The position numbers and the translations under genes are program-made. Positions 1 to 9,600 of a DNA stretch of 64,000 nucleotides are shown piece by piece. The notes below the pieces were generated by a model. That model worked only from the letters and a program-made list of their open reading frames with translations. It was not told the origin of the DNA and did not search any database. Where the stretch lies: assembly GCA_031550325.1 (NCBI GenBank), contig JAVBOR010000024.1, positions 1 through 64,000 on the forward strand, read 5' to 3'. This DNA is from JAVBTT01 sp031550325. Lineage in GTDB: Bacteria > Bacillota > Clostridia > Oscillospirales > UBA929. Position 1 is the stretch's first letter; each line of letters begins with the position of its first letter.

Positions 1-64
1 CCCGTGCGTCTCCCCCGCCCTCGCCCTCCCAAACTTACCTCCGTTCCTTGGCCCCCCCGCCCGG

Positions 65-90
65 CCCCCCCCCCCCCCCCCCCCCCCCCC
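65..90. repeat. 26-nt poly(C) tract
   Basis: An uninterrupted run of C at 65-90, preceded by other C-rich sequence from about position 10. It abuts a partial copy of the dispersed hairpin repeat exactly where that repeat's third hairpin would be expected. It could be a real homopolymer or an assembly or sequencing artefact at a hard hairpin. No gene was seen before position 163. Confidence 0.8.
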
Positions 91-162
91 GCTTCTCTGC
101 GCGTCTTCGCAAAGACGCGATGCTGCTTTCGCTTTGTCGCAAAACCGCAGGTTTTCGACAGG
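91..162 (-). repeat. Dispersed hairpin repeat, copy A (partial)
   Basis: Read on the minus strand it begins GCCTGTCGAAAACC directly after the stop codon of the aldo/keto reductase gene. It has hairpin 1 (a diverged TTGTCGC/GCGACAA type) and hairpin 2 (CGCGTCTTTGCGAAGACGCG), then breaks off into the poly(C) tract. Orientation matches the gene just upstream of it. Confidence 0.7.
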
Positions 163-1185
163 CTACAAGGTATGTTCGGCGGCAAACTGCCAATAGTCCT
201 CCGCCATCGAGCGCAGCAGACGCGGGATCTCCAACGAGTACGGACAGCGGGACATGCACAGCCCGCAGTCGGCGCAATCGTCAATGCGTTTCATGTTGGC
301 CTGCCACTCGGGCGTCAAAAAGCTCTTGTACGGCGCGCGGCGCAGCAGCAGCGACATGCGCGCTGCCATGCTGATCGGAATGTCGACGGCGCAGGGCATA
401 CAGTAGCCGCAGCCCCGGCAGAATTCCCCGCCCAGCGCCGCGCGGTCTGCCTCAATGCGTGCGCGCATGGCGTCGTCCAGCGCGGGCGGCGCCTTTTCCA
501 GCTCAATGACCTCCTGAAGTTCATGCTCGGCCTGAAAGCCCCATATAGGCACCACATGCGCGTAGGGCCGCAGAACCGCCATAGACGGAGCAGCGCTCGT
601 CAGCAGGCCGCCGCACAGCGCTTTCATGGCGATCACGCCCACGTCCTTTTCGCCGCTAGCGCGCGCAAATTTGAGTTCGGCTTCCGTCGAGAGGGCCGAA
701 AGCGGATACTGAATGGTTTCGTACAGGCCGCTGACCAGCGCCTCTTGGGCGTTGGTCAGCTTGTGGCAGGTTACGCCGATATGCCTGATTTTTCCGGCCG
801 CCTTGGCGCTGAGCAAGTAAGCGTATACAGGATCGTCCGCCAGGGGAATCCGGGCGGGGTTGTGGAGCTGATAGATGTCAATGTAGTCGGTTTGCAGCGT
901 TTTCAGGCTGGTTTCAAGGTCGCGCGCCACGCCTTCAACCGTTGAACTCATGGTCTTTGTGGCGATCACCACACACTCGCGCACGTCGCCCAGCCCGACC
1001 GCGATTTTGTGTTCGCTGTCCGAGTATGCCCGCGCGGTGTCAAAAAACGTCATGCCGGCGTCGAAGGCGCGGCGCAGCAGCGCGGCGGCCTCCTCAACAC
1101 TAAGACGCTGAATGGGCAGCGCACCGAACGCGCTGCGTGTGACGGTAAGGCCGGTTTTGCCAAGCCTCGTTGTTTGCATGGTCAT
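163..1185 (-). CDS. Aldo/keto reductase with C-terminal 4Fe-4S domain
   Basis: NAD(P)H-dependent oxidoreductase of the aldo/keto reductase superfamily, 340 residues. The barrel occupies about 1-250, with the tetrad visible as D49, Y54, K77 and H108. A C-terminal ferredoxin-like region has two cysteine clusters, CRGCGYCMPC and CADCGLCMSRC, which should bind Fe-S clusters. This architecture is common in anaerobes, where the electron partner may be ferredoxin. It is the last gene of the sugar operon, 27 bases after the epimerase, so it may reduce a sugar or aldehyde intermediate; that role is inferred. A ribosome-binding site AAAGGAG precedes the ATG at 1185; an ATG at 1179 is an alternative. 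Repeat copy A follows the stop codon. Confidence 0.9.
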   Translation of the reverse strand: MTMQTTRLGKTGLTVTRSAFGALPIQRLSVEEAAALLRRAFDAGMTFFDTARAYSDSEHKIAVGLGDVRECVVIATKTMSSTVEGVARDLETSLKTLQTDYIDIYQLHNPARIPLADDPVYAYLLSAKAAGKIRHIGVTCHKLTNAQEALVSGLYETIQYPLSALSTEAELKFARASGEKDVGVIAMKALCGGLLTSAAPSMAVLRPYAHVVPIWGFQAEHELQEVIELEKAPPALDDAMRARIEADRAALGGEFCRGCGYCMPCAVDIPISMAARMSLLLRRAPYKSFLTPEWQANMKRIDDCADCGLCMSRCPYSLEIPRLLRSMAEDYWQFAAEHTL

Positions 1186-1212
1186 TTTCTCCTTTACCTC
1201 ATATCGCGCCGC

Positions 1213-1899
1213 TCACCGCTGGCCATAGGTCGCGTCGGGTCCGTTTCTGCGATAAAAATGCCTGCGCAGGAGCTCGTCGGGCATGGCCTTCGCCTCGGGA
1301 TTGATGTTTCCGGCCAGGTAGGTCATCTTGGCGACCTCCTCGGCGACTGCTGCGTTCATCACGGCGTCGGCGCAGGTCTTTCCCCATGTGAACACGCCGT
1401 GCCAGCGCACCAGAACAGCCGGAACGGCCTCCGGATCGGCCACGGCCTCCAAAATGGCGCAGGCGGTCGCCTTTTCGTATTCTCCATCGACCTCCTCGTG
1501 CGTCAGAGGGCGTGTCAGGGGAATCGGGCCGCAAAACGAGTCGGCGTGCGTGGTGCTCATGGCCTCGACAGGCCTGCAGGCCTGCGCGAAAGCCGTGGCA
1601 AACGTTGAGTGCGTGTGCACAATTCCGCCGATCTGCGCCGGCCAGGCTGCGTACAGCGCGCGGTGCGTATCGGCGTCTGACGAAGGACTCAGCCGCCCTT
1701 CGACTTTTTGTCCGTCAAGGCTCATGACCACCATTTGCTCGGGCTGAAGCTCGTCATACGGCACGCCGCTGGGCTTGATTACAAACAGCCCGGTCGCCGG
1801 GTCAAAGCCACTGACGTTTCCCCAGGTGGACAAAACGAGCCTGAGTGTCCAGAGTTCCTTGTTGGCCTTGCAGACCGCACGTCTGAGTTCGTTAAGCAT
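1213..1899 (-). CDS. araD: L-ribulose-5-phosphate 4-epimerase (class II aldolase/epimerase family)
   Basis: Cytoplasmic enzyme interconverting L-ribulose-5-phosphate and D-xylulose-5-phosphate. It is 228 residues, the usual AraD length. Family features seen are the phosphate-binding KPSGVPYDEL segment (about 43-52), the zinc-site HTHSTFATAF segment (about 95-104) and a downstream RWHGVFTWG histidine. It overlaps the kinase gene by 8 bases and has AAGGAGG seven bases before its ATG, so translation is probably coupled. Related class II aldolases such as L-fuculose-phosphate aldolase are possible. The neighbouring ribulokinase makes the epimerase assignment better. Confidence 0.87.
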   Translation of the reverse strand: MLNELRRAVCKANKELWTLRLVLSTWGNVSGFDPATGLFVIKPSGVPYDELQPEQMVVMSLDGQKVEGRLSPSSDADTHRALYAAWPAQIGGIVHTHSTFATAFAQACRPVEAMSTTHADSFCGPIPLTRPLTHEEVDGEYEKATACAILEAVADPEAVPAVLVRWHGVFTWGKTCADAVMNAAVAEEVAKMTYLAGNINPEAKAMPDELLRRHFYRRNGPDATYGQR

Positions 1900-3586
1900 G
1901 GTTTCCTCCTTGCTTCATGTGGGTCTTCTTTTGATTCCGCAGCGCCTTCAAGCGCTTCATCACGTCGTTTTCTCCGCGCCCGAAATAGTCGTGCAGCCGC
2001 AGAAATTCGGCGTACAGCTCTTCGTAAACCGCATGGGCTTCGGGGTTGGGCGTATAGGTCTTTCCGCGCGGACAGCGCATGTTGCGGATCGCCCCGCCGA
2101 TGTCGTCATACCCCCCGCGCACAGCGCCCGCGGCCACAGCGCCGTACATCGCCGCGCCGTACGCGGTGGTCTGAACAACCGCCGACGTCGCAATCTCGCG
2201 GCCAAACACATCGGCGTAAATCTGCATCATGAACGGATCCTTGATCGAAATGCCGCCGCAGGCGTAAACATGCTTAATGGCCACGCCGTGCTGCTCAAAG
2301 TTTTCAATGATTTTGCGCGCGCCGTACGCGGTGGCCTCCAGCAGCGCTCTGTAGATCTCCTCGGGCTTGGTGGCAAGCGTCATTCCTACGATCATGCCGG
2401 TCACGTCGGCGTCAACGAGAACACTGCGGTTTCCGCCCCACCAGTCCAGCGCGACAAGCCCGTTTTCCCCGGGCAGGAGCGCCTGGGCCAGTTCGCGCAG
2501 CACAAGATGAATCGAGCAGCCGCGCGCCGCCGCCTGTTCATGGTAGGCTGGCGGAACCTGGCTGCGCACAAACCAGTCAAACATGTCGCCCACGCAGCAC
2601 TGGCCGGCCTCAAACCCCACGAGGCCCGGCAGCACGCCGTCCTCCACCGCGCCGCAAATGCCGGGAACCAATTTGCGTTCGCGGCCGAGCAGCAGATCGC
2701 TTGTCGATGTGCCGATGATCAGCAGAAAGGACTCAGGCTCGCTGATGCCCATGGCGGGAACGGCGACATGGGCATCGACAATGCCCGCGGCCACGGCGGT
2801 TCCGACGCAAAGGCCGGTATGCGCCGCCATCTCCCCGGTGACTTCTCCAACCTTGTCCCCTAAAAAACAGATGTCTCCGCTGAGCTTTTCCTCGACCACA
2901 TGCTCAAGCCGCTCGTCCAGCGCCTTGAAAAAGGAAGTGGGCGGATACCCCTCTCCCTTGGTCCAGATCGCCTTGTACCCGGCCGCGCAGTTGCAGCGGC
3001 CAAGCACGCCGGTCAGCTGCCAGATCATCCAGTCGGCCGCCTCTATAAAGTGGTCGGCCGCCTCGTAAACGCCGGGCGCCTCGTTCAGAACCTGCCAGAC
3101 CTTCGGCACCATCCACTCACTGGAAATCCTTTTCCCGTACCAGTCGAGGAATTGCTCCCCGCACCGGGCAGCGACGGCGTTGAGCCGGTTGGCTTCATCC
3201 TGGGCGGCGTGGTGCTTCCACTTCTTCACATACGCATGCTTTTCCCCTCTGAACTCCGGCAAAAAGCACAGCGGTGTGCCGTCGGCCTTCACCGGCAGGA
3301 TCGTGCAGGCCGTGAAGTCCACCCCGACGCCGATGATGTCCTCCGGAGCGACGCCCGAAGCGCTGAGGACGTCCCGGGTCAAAAGCGCCAGAACGCTCAA
3401 ATAGTCCTGCGGATCCTGCAGCGTCCAGTCGGGAGGCAGCGTTTCCCCGGTCGCGGGCAGCGCGTCCTCAATAAAGCCGTGCCGGTAAGCGCGCACGGCG
3501 TCGGCTGCCTCTTTTCCCGTCTCGACCTCCACCAGCAGCGCGCGCGCCGACAGTGAACCGTAATCCAGCCCCAAAGCGTACTTCAT
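1892..3586 (-). CDS. araB: Ribulokinase, FGGY carbohydrate kinase
   Basis: ATP-dependent kinase of the FGGY family, 564 residues, the length typical of ribulokinase rather than xylulokinase (about 500). The N-terminus (GLDYGSLSARALLVE) matches the first phosphate motif. ACGGISIKDPFMMQI near 430 is the C-terminal FGGY signature region, and WWGGNRS near 385 is also conserved. It should phosphorylate L-ribulose for the adjacent epimerase. It sits 11 bases after the isomerase stop and overlaps the epimerase start. The ATG at 3586 follows a GAGGATAT ribosome-binding site. Substrate specificity within five-carbon ketoses cannot be settled by eye. Confidence 0.88.
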   Translation of the reverse strand: MKYALGLDYGSLSARALLVEVETGKEAADAVRAYRHGFIEDALPATGETLPPDWTLQDPQDYLSVLALLTRDVLSASGVAPEDIIGVGVDFTACTILPVKADGTPLCFLPEFRGEKHAYVKKWKHHAAQDEANRLNAVAARCGEQFLDWYGKRISSEWMVPKVWQVLNEAPGVYEAADHFIEAADWMIWQLTGVLGRCNCAAGYKAIWTKGEGYPPTSFFKALDERLEHVVEEKLSGDICFLGDKVGEVTGEMAAHTGLCVGTAVAAGIVDAHVAVPAMGISEPESFLLIIGTSTSDLLLGRERKLVPGICGAVEDGVLPGLVGFEAGQCCVGDMFDWFVRSQVPPAYHEQAAARGCSIHLVLRELAQALLPGENGLVALDWWGGNRSVLVDADVTGMIVGMTLATKPEEIYRALLEATAYGARKIIENFEQHGVAIKHVYACGGISIKDPFMMQIYADVFGREIATSAVVQTTAYGAAMYGAVAAGAVRGGYDDIGGAIRNMRCPRGKTYTPNPEAHAVYEELYAEFLRLHDYFGRGENDVMKRLKALRNQKKTHMKQGGNHA

Positions 3587-3597
3587 ACAGATATCCT

Positions 3598-5070
3598 CTA
3601 AAACGGGTTTTCAGCGGCATACGGCAGTGATGCCGGCCTGTTGACGGCGATGTCCTCAACGCCGAGGGCTTTCACCACTTCAAACAGCATCTTGCCAGCG
3701 CGCCTAAACGCCACCGCCGTGTGGTGGGGAAACTGCTTTTCCAAAAGCACATGGCGGTAAAAGCGCCTCATTTCGGGGATCGCGAAAACGCCGATCGATC
3801 CAAAGGAGCGCGGATCCAGGTCAAGGATCTCGCCTTCGGCGACATAGCTCCTGAGCTGGCCGCCGGCGGTACTCTGCAGCCTGAAGATGGTCGCGCCGCC
3901 GGGCTTTAGCCGCCCCTCCAACGTGCCGCGCGTGATGTCGGGCTCGCCGTCCGGCTCGAGCAGGCTCTTCATGATCCGCTGATGCGACATCGCGGGGCTC
4001 CTGAGCATACAGGAAGCGGTGTTTCCGCAGTGAAAGCCCATAAACAAATCTCCGGGCCGATAAGGTGCGATGGCCGCGGCGGGCGCCATGTCAGCCGGCA
4101 CGGTGTTGTTGATGTCCAGCAGCGTCGCGGCCTCCTGCGTCACGCAGGTGACGATGTACTCGCTCAAAGCGCCGTAGAGATCGGTCTCACAGGCCACGGG
4201 AACGCCTCTTCCGGTCAGCCTTGAATGGACATAGCACGGCACAAACCCAAACTGGGTCTGGAACGCCGGCCAGCATTTGTTGGCGAACACGCCGTAGTCG
4301 CAGCAGCCGAGGTTGTCCTCCAAAAAGTCCAGCAGCGTCAGTTCGTACTGCGCGAGCTTGGGCAGTAAGGCCGGATGCCTGTTGCCCGCGCCGAGCTCTC
4401 TGGCCATGTCCTGCGCGACGGCCTCTATGCGCCCGTCCCCACTATGGCCTTGGAACCGCTCCAACAGGTCAAGCTCGGAGTTTTCCATCACCGTGACGCC
4501 CAGGTCGTACAGCGGCTTGATCGGCGCGTTGCAGGCCAAAAAGTCATACGGGCGCGGCCCGAAGGAGAACAGCTTGAGCTTTCTCACGCCCAGCAGCGCC
4601 CGCGCAACCGCCTGAAACGTCATGATTTCCCCGGCAATCTCCCCGGGCGTGCCGACGGGATTTTCGGGGATATAGGCGCGCACGCCGCGCAACCCGAGAT
4701 TGTATGAGCAGTTGAGCAGACCGCAATAGGCGTCGCCGCGCCCGCCGATCAGGGTGTCCGCGCTCTCCTCGGCGGCTGCTGCAATCATCACAGGGCCGCG
4801 AAACTCCTGCGCCAGATATGTCTCCGGCCCCTCGGGCCCAAAGTTGCCAAGGTAGATTACCAGCGCGTTGACGCCTCCGGCGCGCAGCTGCTCCAGCGCT
4901 GCCAGCGCGTCACGTTCGCTTTCAACCAGCACCTCGGATGTGAACACGTCGAGTCCGGCGGTGGCGCAAGCCTTGACAACGCGGTTCAGGCGGGACCGGC
5001 TGAGTTCTTTGGGAAAGCAGTCCCGGCTGACGGCGACAATGCCCAGTCTCACTTTCGGCAGATTAACCAT
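3598..5070 (-). CDS. L-fucose/L-arabinose isomerase family protein
   Basis: Probable aldose-ketose isomerase, 490 residues, first gene of the four-gene operon. It resembles the clostridial L-fucose isomerase-like group (N-terminal Rossmann-like half, C-terminal metal-binding half with FHCGNTASCML near 385) rather than classical AraA. The ATG at 5070 is preferred because GGGAG lies eight bases upstream. An in-frame ATG at 5076 is too close to it, and the reading frame extends uninterrupted to 5205 without another good start. With ribulokinase and the epimerase it would complete L-arabinose to D-xylulose-5-P, but L-fucose-like or other sugars are possible. A sigma-A promoter lies at 5112-5140. 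Confidence 0.8.
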   Translation of the reverse strand: MVNLPKVRLGIVAVSRDCFPKELSRSRLNRVVKACATAGLDVFTSEVLVESERDALAALEQLRAGGVNALVIYLGNFGPEGPETYLAQEFRGPVMIAAAAEESADTLIGGRGDAYCGLLNCSYNLGLRGVRAYIPENPVGTPGEIAGEIMTFQAVARALLGVRKLKLFSFGPRPYDFLACNAPIKPLYDLGVTVMENSELDLLERFQGHSGDGRIEAVAQDMARELGAGNRHPALLPKLAQYELTLLDFLEDNLGCCDYGVFANKCWPAFQTQFGFVPCYVHSRLTGRGVPVACETDLYGALSEYIVTCVTQEAATLLDINNTVPADMAPAAAIAPYRPGDLFMGFHCGNTASCMLRSPAMSHQRIMKSLLEPDGEPDITRGTLEGRLKPGGATIFRLQSTAGGQLRSYVAEGEILDLDPRSFGSIGVFAIPEMRRFYRHVLLEKQFPHHTAVAFRRAGKMLFEVVKALGVEDIAVNRPASLPYAAENPF

Positions 5071-5111
5071 AACCATTTCTCCCTTAACAACGCCCTTGAT
5101 GAATTGGCACC

Positions 5112-5140
5112 ATTTTATCACAGGGCTATGACCGATACAA
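5112..5140 (-). promoter_or_regulatory. Sigma-A promoter of the sugar operon
   Basis: On the minus strand TTGTAT (5140-5135), a 17-base spacer and TAAAAT (5117-5112). Transcription would start near 5105, giving a leader of about 35 bases to the isomerase ATG at 5070. No obvious operator palindrome was seen. Confidence 0.65.
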
Positions 5141-5173
5141 GAGCCGCACGCCTTTTTGCAAGAGCGCCGGCCC

Positions 5174-5394
5174 AGGCTGTCAAAGAACCTTAGGTTCTTT
5201 GACAAAGCGGGGGTTTGGCTCGCGTCTTTGCAAAGACGCGCAAAGAAACGCTTTCCCGAAGTGAACCCGTGAAAGCGTTGTGGTTCAATCTTTTTCGATT
5301 TTCAGTCCAGCAAGGACCTGCCGGCTGCGCCGTCAGGCTCGACATGAAAACCGAAAAAGGACGAGGGCGCGAGGACCTTTTTTGACAAAGCGGC
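5174..5394 (+). repeat. Dispersed hairpin repeat, copy B (near full length)
   Basis: Reference copy. Hairpin 1 is GTCAAAGAACC/GGTTCTTTGAC. Hairpin 2 is CGCGTCTTTGCAAAGACGCG. Hairpin 3 has arms AACGCTTTC/GAAAGCGTT around a GAAGTGAACCC core. Module 4 is a long stem (TTTTTCGATTTTCA with TGAAAACCGAAAAA) enclosing GGACCTGCCGGCTGCGCCGTCAGGCTC. It ends in TTTTTTGACAAAGCGG. It lies between the divergent isomerase operon and the 5670 gene, the one copy not directly downstream of a gene on its own strand. Confidence 0.85.
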
Positions 5395-5422
5395 AAACAA
5401 ACCCCCAGTCGCGATTCCAAGG

Positions 5423-5528
5423 CTTTTCCGACCGGCGAGCTCGGAACATTTCGCCGCATTAGGGCGTAGATGCGCCTCCAATTTTCCGAGCTCGACAACT
5501 CGCCGCTGCGCGGCTTAGGTCGGAAAAG
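5423..5528. repeat. Long imperfect inverted repeat (cruciform-like)
   Basis: Outer arms CTTTTCCGACC (5423-5433) and GGTCGGAAAAG (5518-5528) enclose further self-complementary segments, including GAGCTCGGAA and TTCCGAGCTC. It follows repeat copy B. It ends about 26 bases before a promoter-like sequence for the 5670 gene. Its sequence is not that of the dispersed repeat. Function unknown. Confidence 0.7.
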
Positions 5529-5554
5529 ACTTTGTCATCAGCCTCAAAAATAGC

Positions 5555-5583
5555 TTGAAACAACGCGAAAAATCCGATATGCT
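5555..5583 (+). promoter_or_regulatory. Candidate sigma-A promoter for the 5670 gene
   Basis: TTGAAA (5555-5560), 17-base spacer, TATGCT (5578-5583). It would give a leader of about 80 bases containing a GGGAGGGGAGGG stretch well upstream of the start codon. Confidence 0.5.
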
Positions 5584-5669
5584 TATGAACGAAACGGAGA
5601 CTGCACGGGAGGGGAGGGTACAGAGCCGGCGCGGCCAGTTAATTTCCCTGCGGCGCGCTGGGCCTCCAT

Positions 5670-6440
5670 ATGGATAAACTGATTCATTTGGCCCTGTTTT
5701 TTTTCACATACGGGTTTGTCGGCTGGCTGTTGGAGTCGCTTTACGCGCTGTACGTCCACAAGCGCTTTGTCAACCGCGGCTTTCTGTCCGGCCCGATCTG
5801 TCCGATGTACGGCGTGGGCGTCTGCCTGATCATCTGGCTGCTCGCCCCGCTGAAGGATAGCTTTGTGCTGTTCTTCCTCGGCGCGGTCGTTATCACATCA
5901 GGCGTTGAGTTTGTCACCGGCTGGCTTCTGGAGACCATTTTTAACACGCGCTGGTGGGATTACAGCGAGTATAAGCTCAACCTCATGGGCTACATCTGCC
6001 TGCCCTTTTCGCTGCTCTGGGGCGTGGCGGCGACGCTGGTGGTCTACTTTTTGCAGCCGCTCACCGCCAGATGGATTGACCTGATTCCTGGGTTTTTGCA
6101 GCCGTGGATAGCCGGCGCGTGCACGATTGTTTTACTGATTGATGTCGTCACCAGCGTCGTGTCGGCGCTCCACCTGAAGGAGCGCATGAAAGAGATGCAG
6201 ACCCTTTTGCTGCAGTTTGCCGATGATCTGGCAAGCGACCTAAAGAGCGCAAGCTTCGTGCAGGAAAGGCGCGAGGATCTTCTGAACCTCAAGAGCGACC
6301 TTGTCGAGCGCTACGAAAGCCTGCGCGGGCGGCTTCCCAGGCGGCAGCGCCGGTTTCTCACGGCGTTTCCCAAGGCCAAAACGACCAGATTCAGCGAGGC
6401 GCTGGCTGACCTGAGGGATCAGTTTCTGGGCCGTAAATAG
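5670..6440 (+). CDS. CmpB-like putative ABC-transporter membrane protein (PF06541 type)
   Basis: Integral membrane protein of 256 residues with about five hydrophobic segments in the first 170 and a charged, probably cytoplasmic, helical tail (about 170-256). The segments GFVGWLLESLYA, FVNRGFLSGPICPMYG and LMGYICLPFSLLWG are typical of the clostridial family annotated as putative ABC transporter type IV. The transported substrate is unknown and no ATPase gene adjoins it. The ATG at 5670 lacks a good ribosome-binding site close by, but it fits the family start (MDKLIHLALFFFTYGFVGW). It may be a single-gene transcript from the promoter at 5555. Confidence 0.75.
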   Translation: MDKLIHLALFFFTYGFVGWLLESLYALYVHKRFVNRGFLSGPICPMYGVGVCLIIWLLAPLKDSFVLFFLGAVVITSGVEFVTGWLLETIFNTRWWDYSEYKLNLMGYICLPFSLLWGVAATLVVYFLQPLTARWIDLIPGFLQPWIAGACTIVLLIDVVTSVVSALHLKERMKEMQTLLLQFADDLASDLKSASFVQERREDLLNLKSDLVERYESLRGRLPRRQRRFLTAFPKAKTTRFSEALADLRDQFLGRK

Positions 6441-6686
6441 AGGAAGTTTCCGACTAACTGCCGCGACGTTTTTGAAAAAGATCGTATGTTCTATGGTATT
6501 TTTTTATTATGAAGTGTTTTCCAATTATTTTATGATTTTTATGAAAATTAAACTATAGACAAGAATATATTTCAATGACAATCACACATTTTTGTGCTAA
6601 TGTTTTCGTATGAGACGTGTGCCCAAACGGCTGTTACCCTGCACAGGCGCTTGGGCTGTCAATGAAACAACAAAGGAGTGTGTTTA
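6441..6686. other. AT-rich intergenic region before the GH26 gene
   Basis: About 245 bases that are markedly AT-rich (especially 6475-6610) compared with the GC-rich surroundings. It presumably holds the promoter and control sites of the secreted GH26 protein, but no single -35/-10 pair stands out. Confidence 0.5.
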
Positions 6687-9600
6687 ATGAAACAGAGAAG
6701 CAGAATGACAAAGGCGTTGTCGCTCAGTATGGCGATAATGCTGCTTGTCGGGGCGCTGTCGGCGCCTATCGGCGCCGTGGCGGCCACGCCGTCGGCCCAG
6801 GCGTTTGACCCTGAATATCACCCGGGCGTTCAGAATCTGGACGACAGCTTCAAAATCGTGATGGACAACTGCGACGCGGCGGCGGCCAGCGAGTACAGCC
6901 GCAACCCCAGCAACGCTGGTTCGGTGGTGATGGTCGATTCCCCCTTCGGCGAGAAATACGGCAAGGCTGTCGAGTTCTCCTATAACCTCAGCCAAGGCTA
7001 CAACGGCGTCATCCGCCGCAGAGACGTGGGCGGGCTTCCGATGAACGGCGCCTGGACGGGTCTGGCAGCCATCGCGCTCTGGGTTCAGATCCCCGCGCCG
7101 GCTCCCAATCCCATCCTCCAGCTCAACACAGGCTCCGCTTGGCCGGGAACCTCGTACGAGGTCGACCTGAAAAAACTGCCCGACTTTGATGAGAATAACG
7201 GCGGGCCGCAGCATCTTTTTATTCCGATAGAAAAGTTTCTCATCAAGGACGGCACCACTCCCATCCCCAGCACGGAGAGCGTCATCTCGTTTGCGATGTA
7301 TCTGGGCGGCTCGGGTACGGGCGTGGCCTATCTGGACGAGATTACGATGGTCTTTGCCGAAAACGTCACCGTTGACAACTTTAATAAGTATTTAGACAGC
7401 AGCGCCGTAAGCGCCGCCTGGGTCGCCAACACGAGCGGCGGCACCAACACCCGCGCGCTGGCGGCCTCGGATCACGGCAACGCCATGAACTTTACATACG
7501 ACATGGCCACCTTCAACAGCCGCGGCTACACCGGCGCGACCAAGGCGGTCACCGACGACTGGGCCTCCACAGGTGCCGTTTCCCTTTGGTTTACCGGCGA
7601 CGGGCTGGGGCAGGACATTCTTCTGCAAATTGCCAGCGGCAGCTATTACCATGAGGGCTGGGGCGCTTATATCCCCAACAGCCTGGAGGTTCACCTGAAC
7701 GATCTGAAGAACTTTGATCCGGCCTCCACCTCGCCGCAGTATCTGTTCATTCCCATCTCGGAGTTTAAGCCCAAAGAGGTCGGCATGGAGTTCAAACCGG
7801 CCGAAATGGTCAGCTTCGGGCTGTTTGTCAACAAGCTTAGCAACATCGAGGCGTCCTCCTCGCTGGTCATTGATGAGATCATCCGCTATGTGCCGCATGG
7901 CACGGCACCGGTGGAGCAGGACATTATTTTCCGCTCGACCACTCTTTCGGCCAGCGGAAACGACAGCCTTCTAACCGTTCTCAACGCCAACGCTACGGTT
8001 GCCTCGGAGGGCCGCGTGGTCGGCATGAAATATGCAAGCGACAACGCGGACATCCTGGCCAATTACAGCGGGTTTGTGTTCAATGGCCCGTTCAAGGCCC
8101 AGGGAACCGTCAACGTTCGTCTGACCGACCTCAAGCTGGAGATCAAAGGCGCCGTGAAGGACATTGCCCTCGAGCAGGAGCTCGTCATTCAGGTGCAAAA
8201 TCTGCGCTCTCCGGTCAGTGTACTCAGCTACCTGACCTCGCTGTCCGGCAAAGGCGTGCTGACGGCGATGCACAACAAAGAGCCCAACACGAACCCCCGC
8301 GAATCGACCGACAGACTTCTTAACCTGACCGGCGAAACCCCGGCCATCTGGAGTGGCGACTTCCTGTATCAGCGCCGCGACGTCACCGCCCGTCAGACGA
8401 TGATCAATGAAGCCATCCGCCAGTGGAACGACGGCGCGCTGATTAACATCATGCTGCACGTCACCACCCCAAACCGCACGGTGGAGCAGGAGAAAACCGG
8501 CGCCAGCTGGGATCACCGCACGGCGGTCGACCCCAACCAGAACGGCGTGCAGGCCTACCTGTCCGAGGCGCAGTGGACCAGTCTTTTGACCGACGGCGAG
8601 CCGCTCAACGTTAACTGGAAGCTCCGTCTGGACGAGTACGCCGTCTATCTGCTGCAGCTCAAGGACGCGGGCGTGGTGCCCATGTTCCGTCCCTTCCATG
8701 AGCAGAATCAGCACGTGTTCTGGTGGAACGGCGTGCCTGAATACACCAAAGCCCTGTACCGCCTGACCTATGATTACCTTGTCGGCGTCAAGGGACTTGA
8801 CAACATGATCTGGGTGTGGGACGTGCAGGATCTGCCCGTTGGCTATGGCGACGCCTATGGCTACGACGCCACCGACTGGTCGATCTTCAACCCCGGCGAG
8901 GAATACTGGGATATCTTCGCGCTGGACGTCTATGACGCTGCCGGATACACCCAGGCAAACTATGAGCAGGCCCTCAGCGTCGCGGGCGACAAGCCCATCG
9001 CCATCGGCGAGTGCTGGAAGCTCCCGTCCCAAGAGACGCTGGCTGCCCAGCCCCAGTGGATCTTCGCAATGCCCTGGGCCGGAGACACCTTCAGCCAGAA
9101 CACCAACGAGGTCATCAAGACCTTCTATCAAAAGAACCTCTCGATCGAAGACACCCCCCGGTTTACGCTCAAAGAGCCTGAAAAATTCAAGATCGCCATT
9201 GACAACTTCGATTCCTACGCCGATTCGGCCGCGCTCAGCGCCATGTACACGCGAAACTCCAACGGCGGCCAGAACACGGCGACGCTCATCGCCTCTCCGT
9301 TCGGCGCCGGTTTGGGTAACGCCATGGACTTTACCTATTCGTTCTCCAGCGGCTATTCGGGCCGTTACCGCTCGATAAACGGCTACTGGCCGGGCATTGA
9401 GGCCATTGAGCTTTGGATTCAGAACGACGCCTCCCATCAGGACATTCTGCTCCAGTTGTCCGACGGCGCGTCCTATGAGTGCCACCTGATGAACTTTGCC
9501 GACTTTGACGCAGACAGCACCGAGCCCCAGCATCTGGTGATCCCCATTTCCGAGTTTAAGCGCAAAGAGGGCAGCGGCACGCTGAACACCAAGGGCGTCA

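Noticed and set aside
4..945. Open frame of 313 codons on the plus strand at the left edge
   Set aside because: Translates the poly(C) and repeat sequence and then the antisense of the aldo/keto reductase; no domain.
5190..5498. Open frames inside repeat copies (also 33000-33308, 37483-37784, 37524-37784)
   Set aside because: They translate the hairpin repeat, differ between copies and have no start signals; non-coding repeat sequence.
7971..9533. Open frame of 520 codons on the minus strand (and a similar one at 9882-11318)
   Set aside because: Antisense to the GH26 protein, whose catalytic motifs and duplicated domains are unmistakable.
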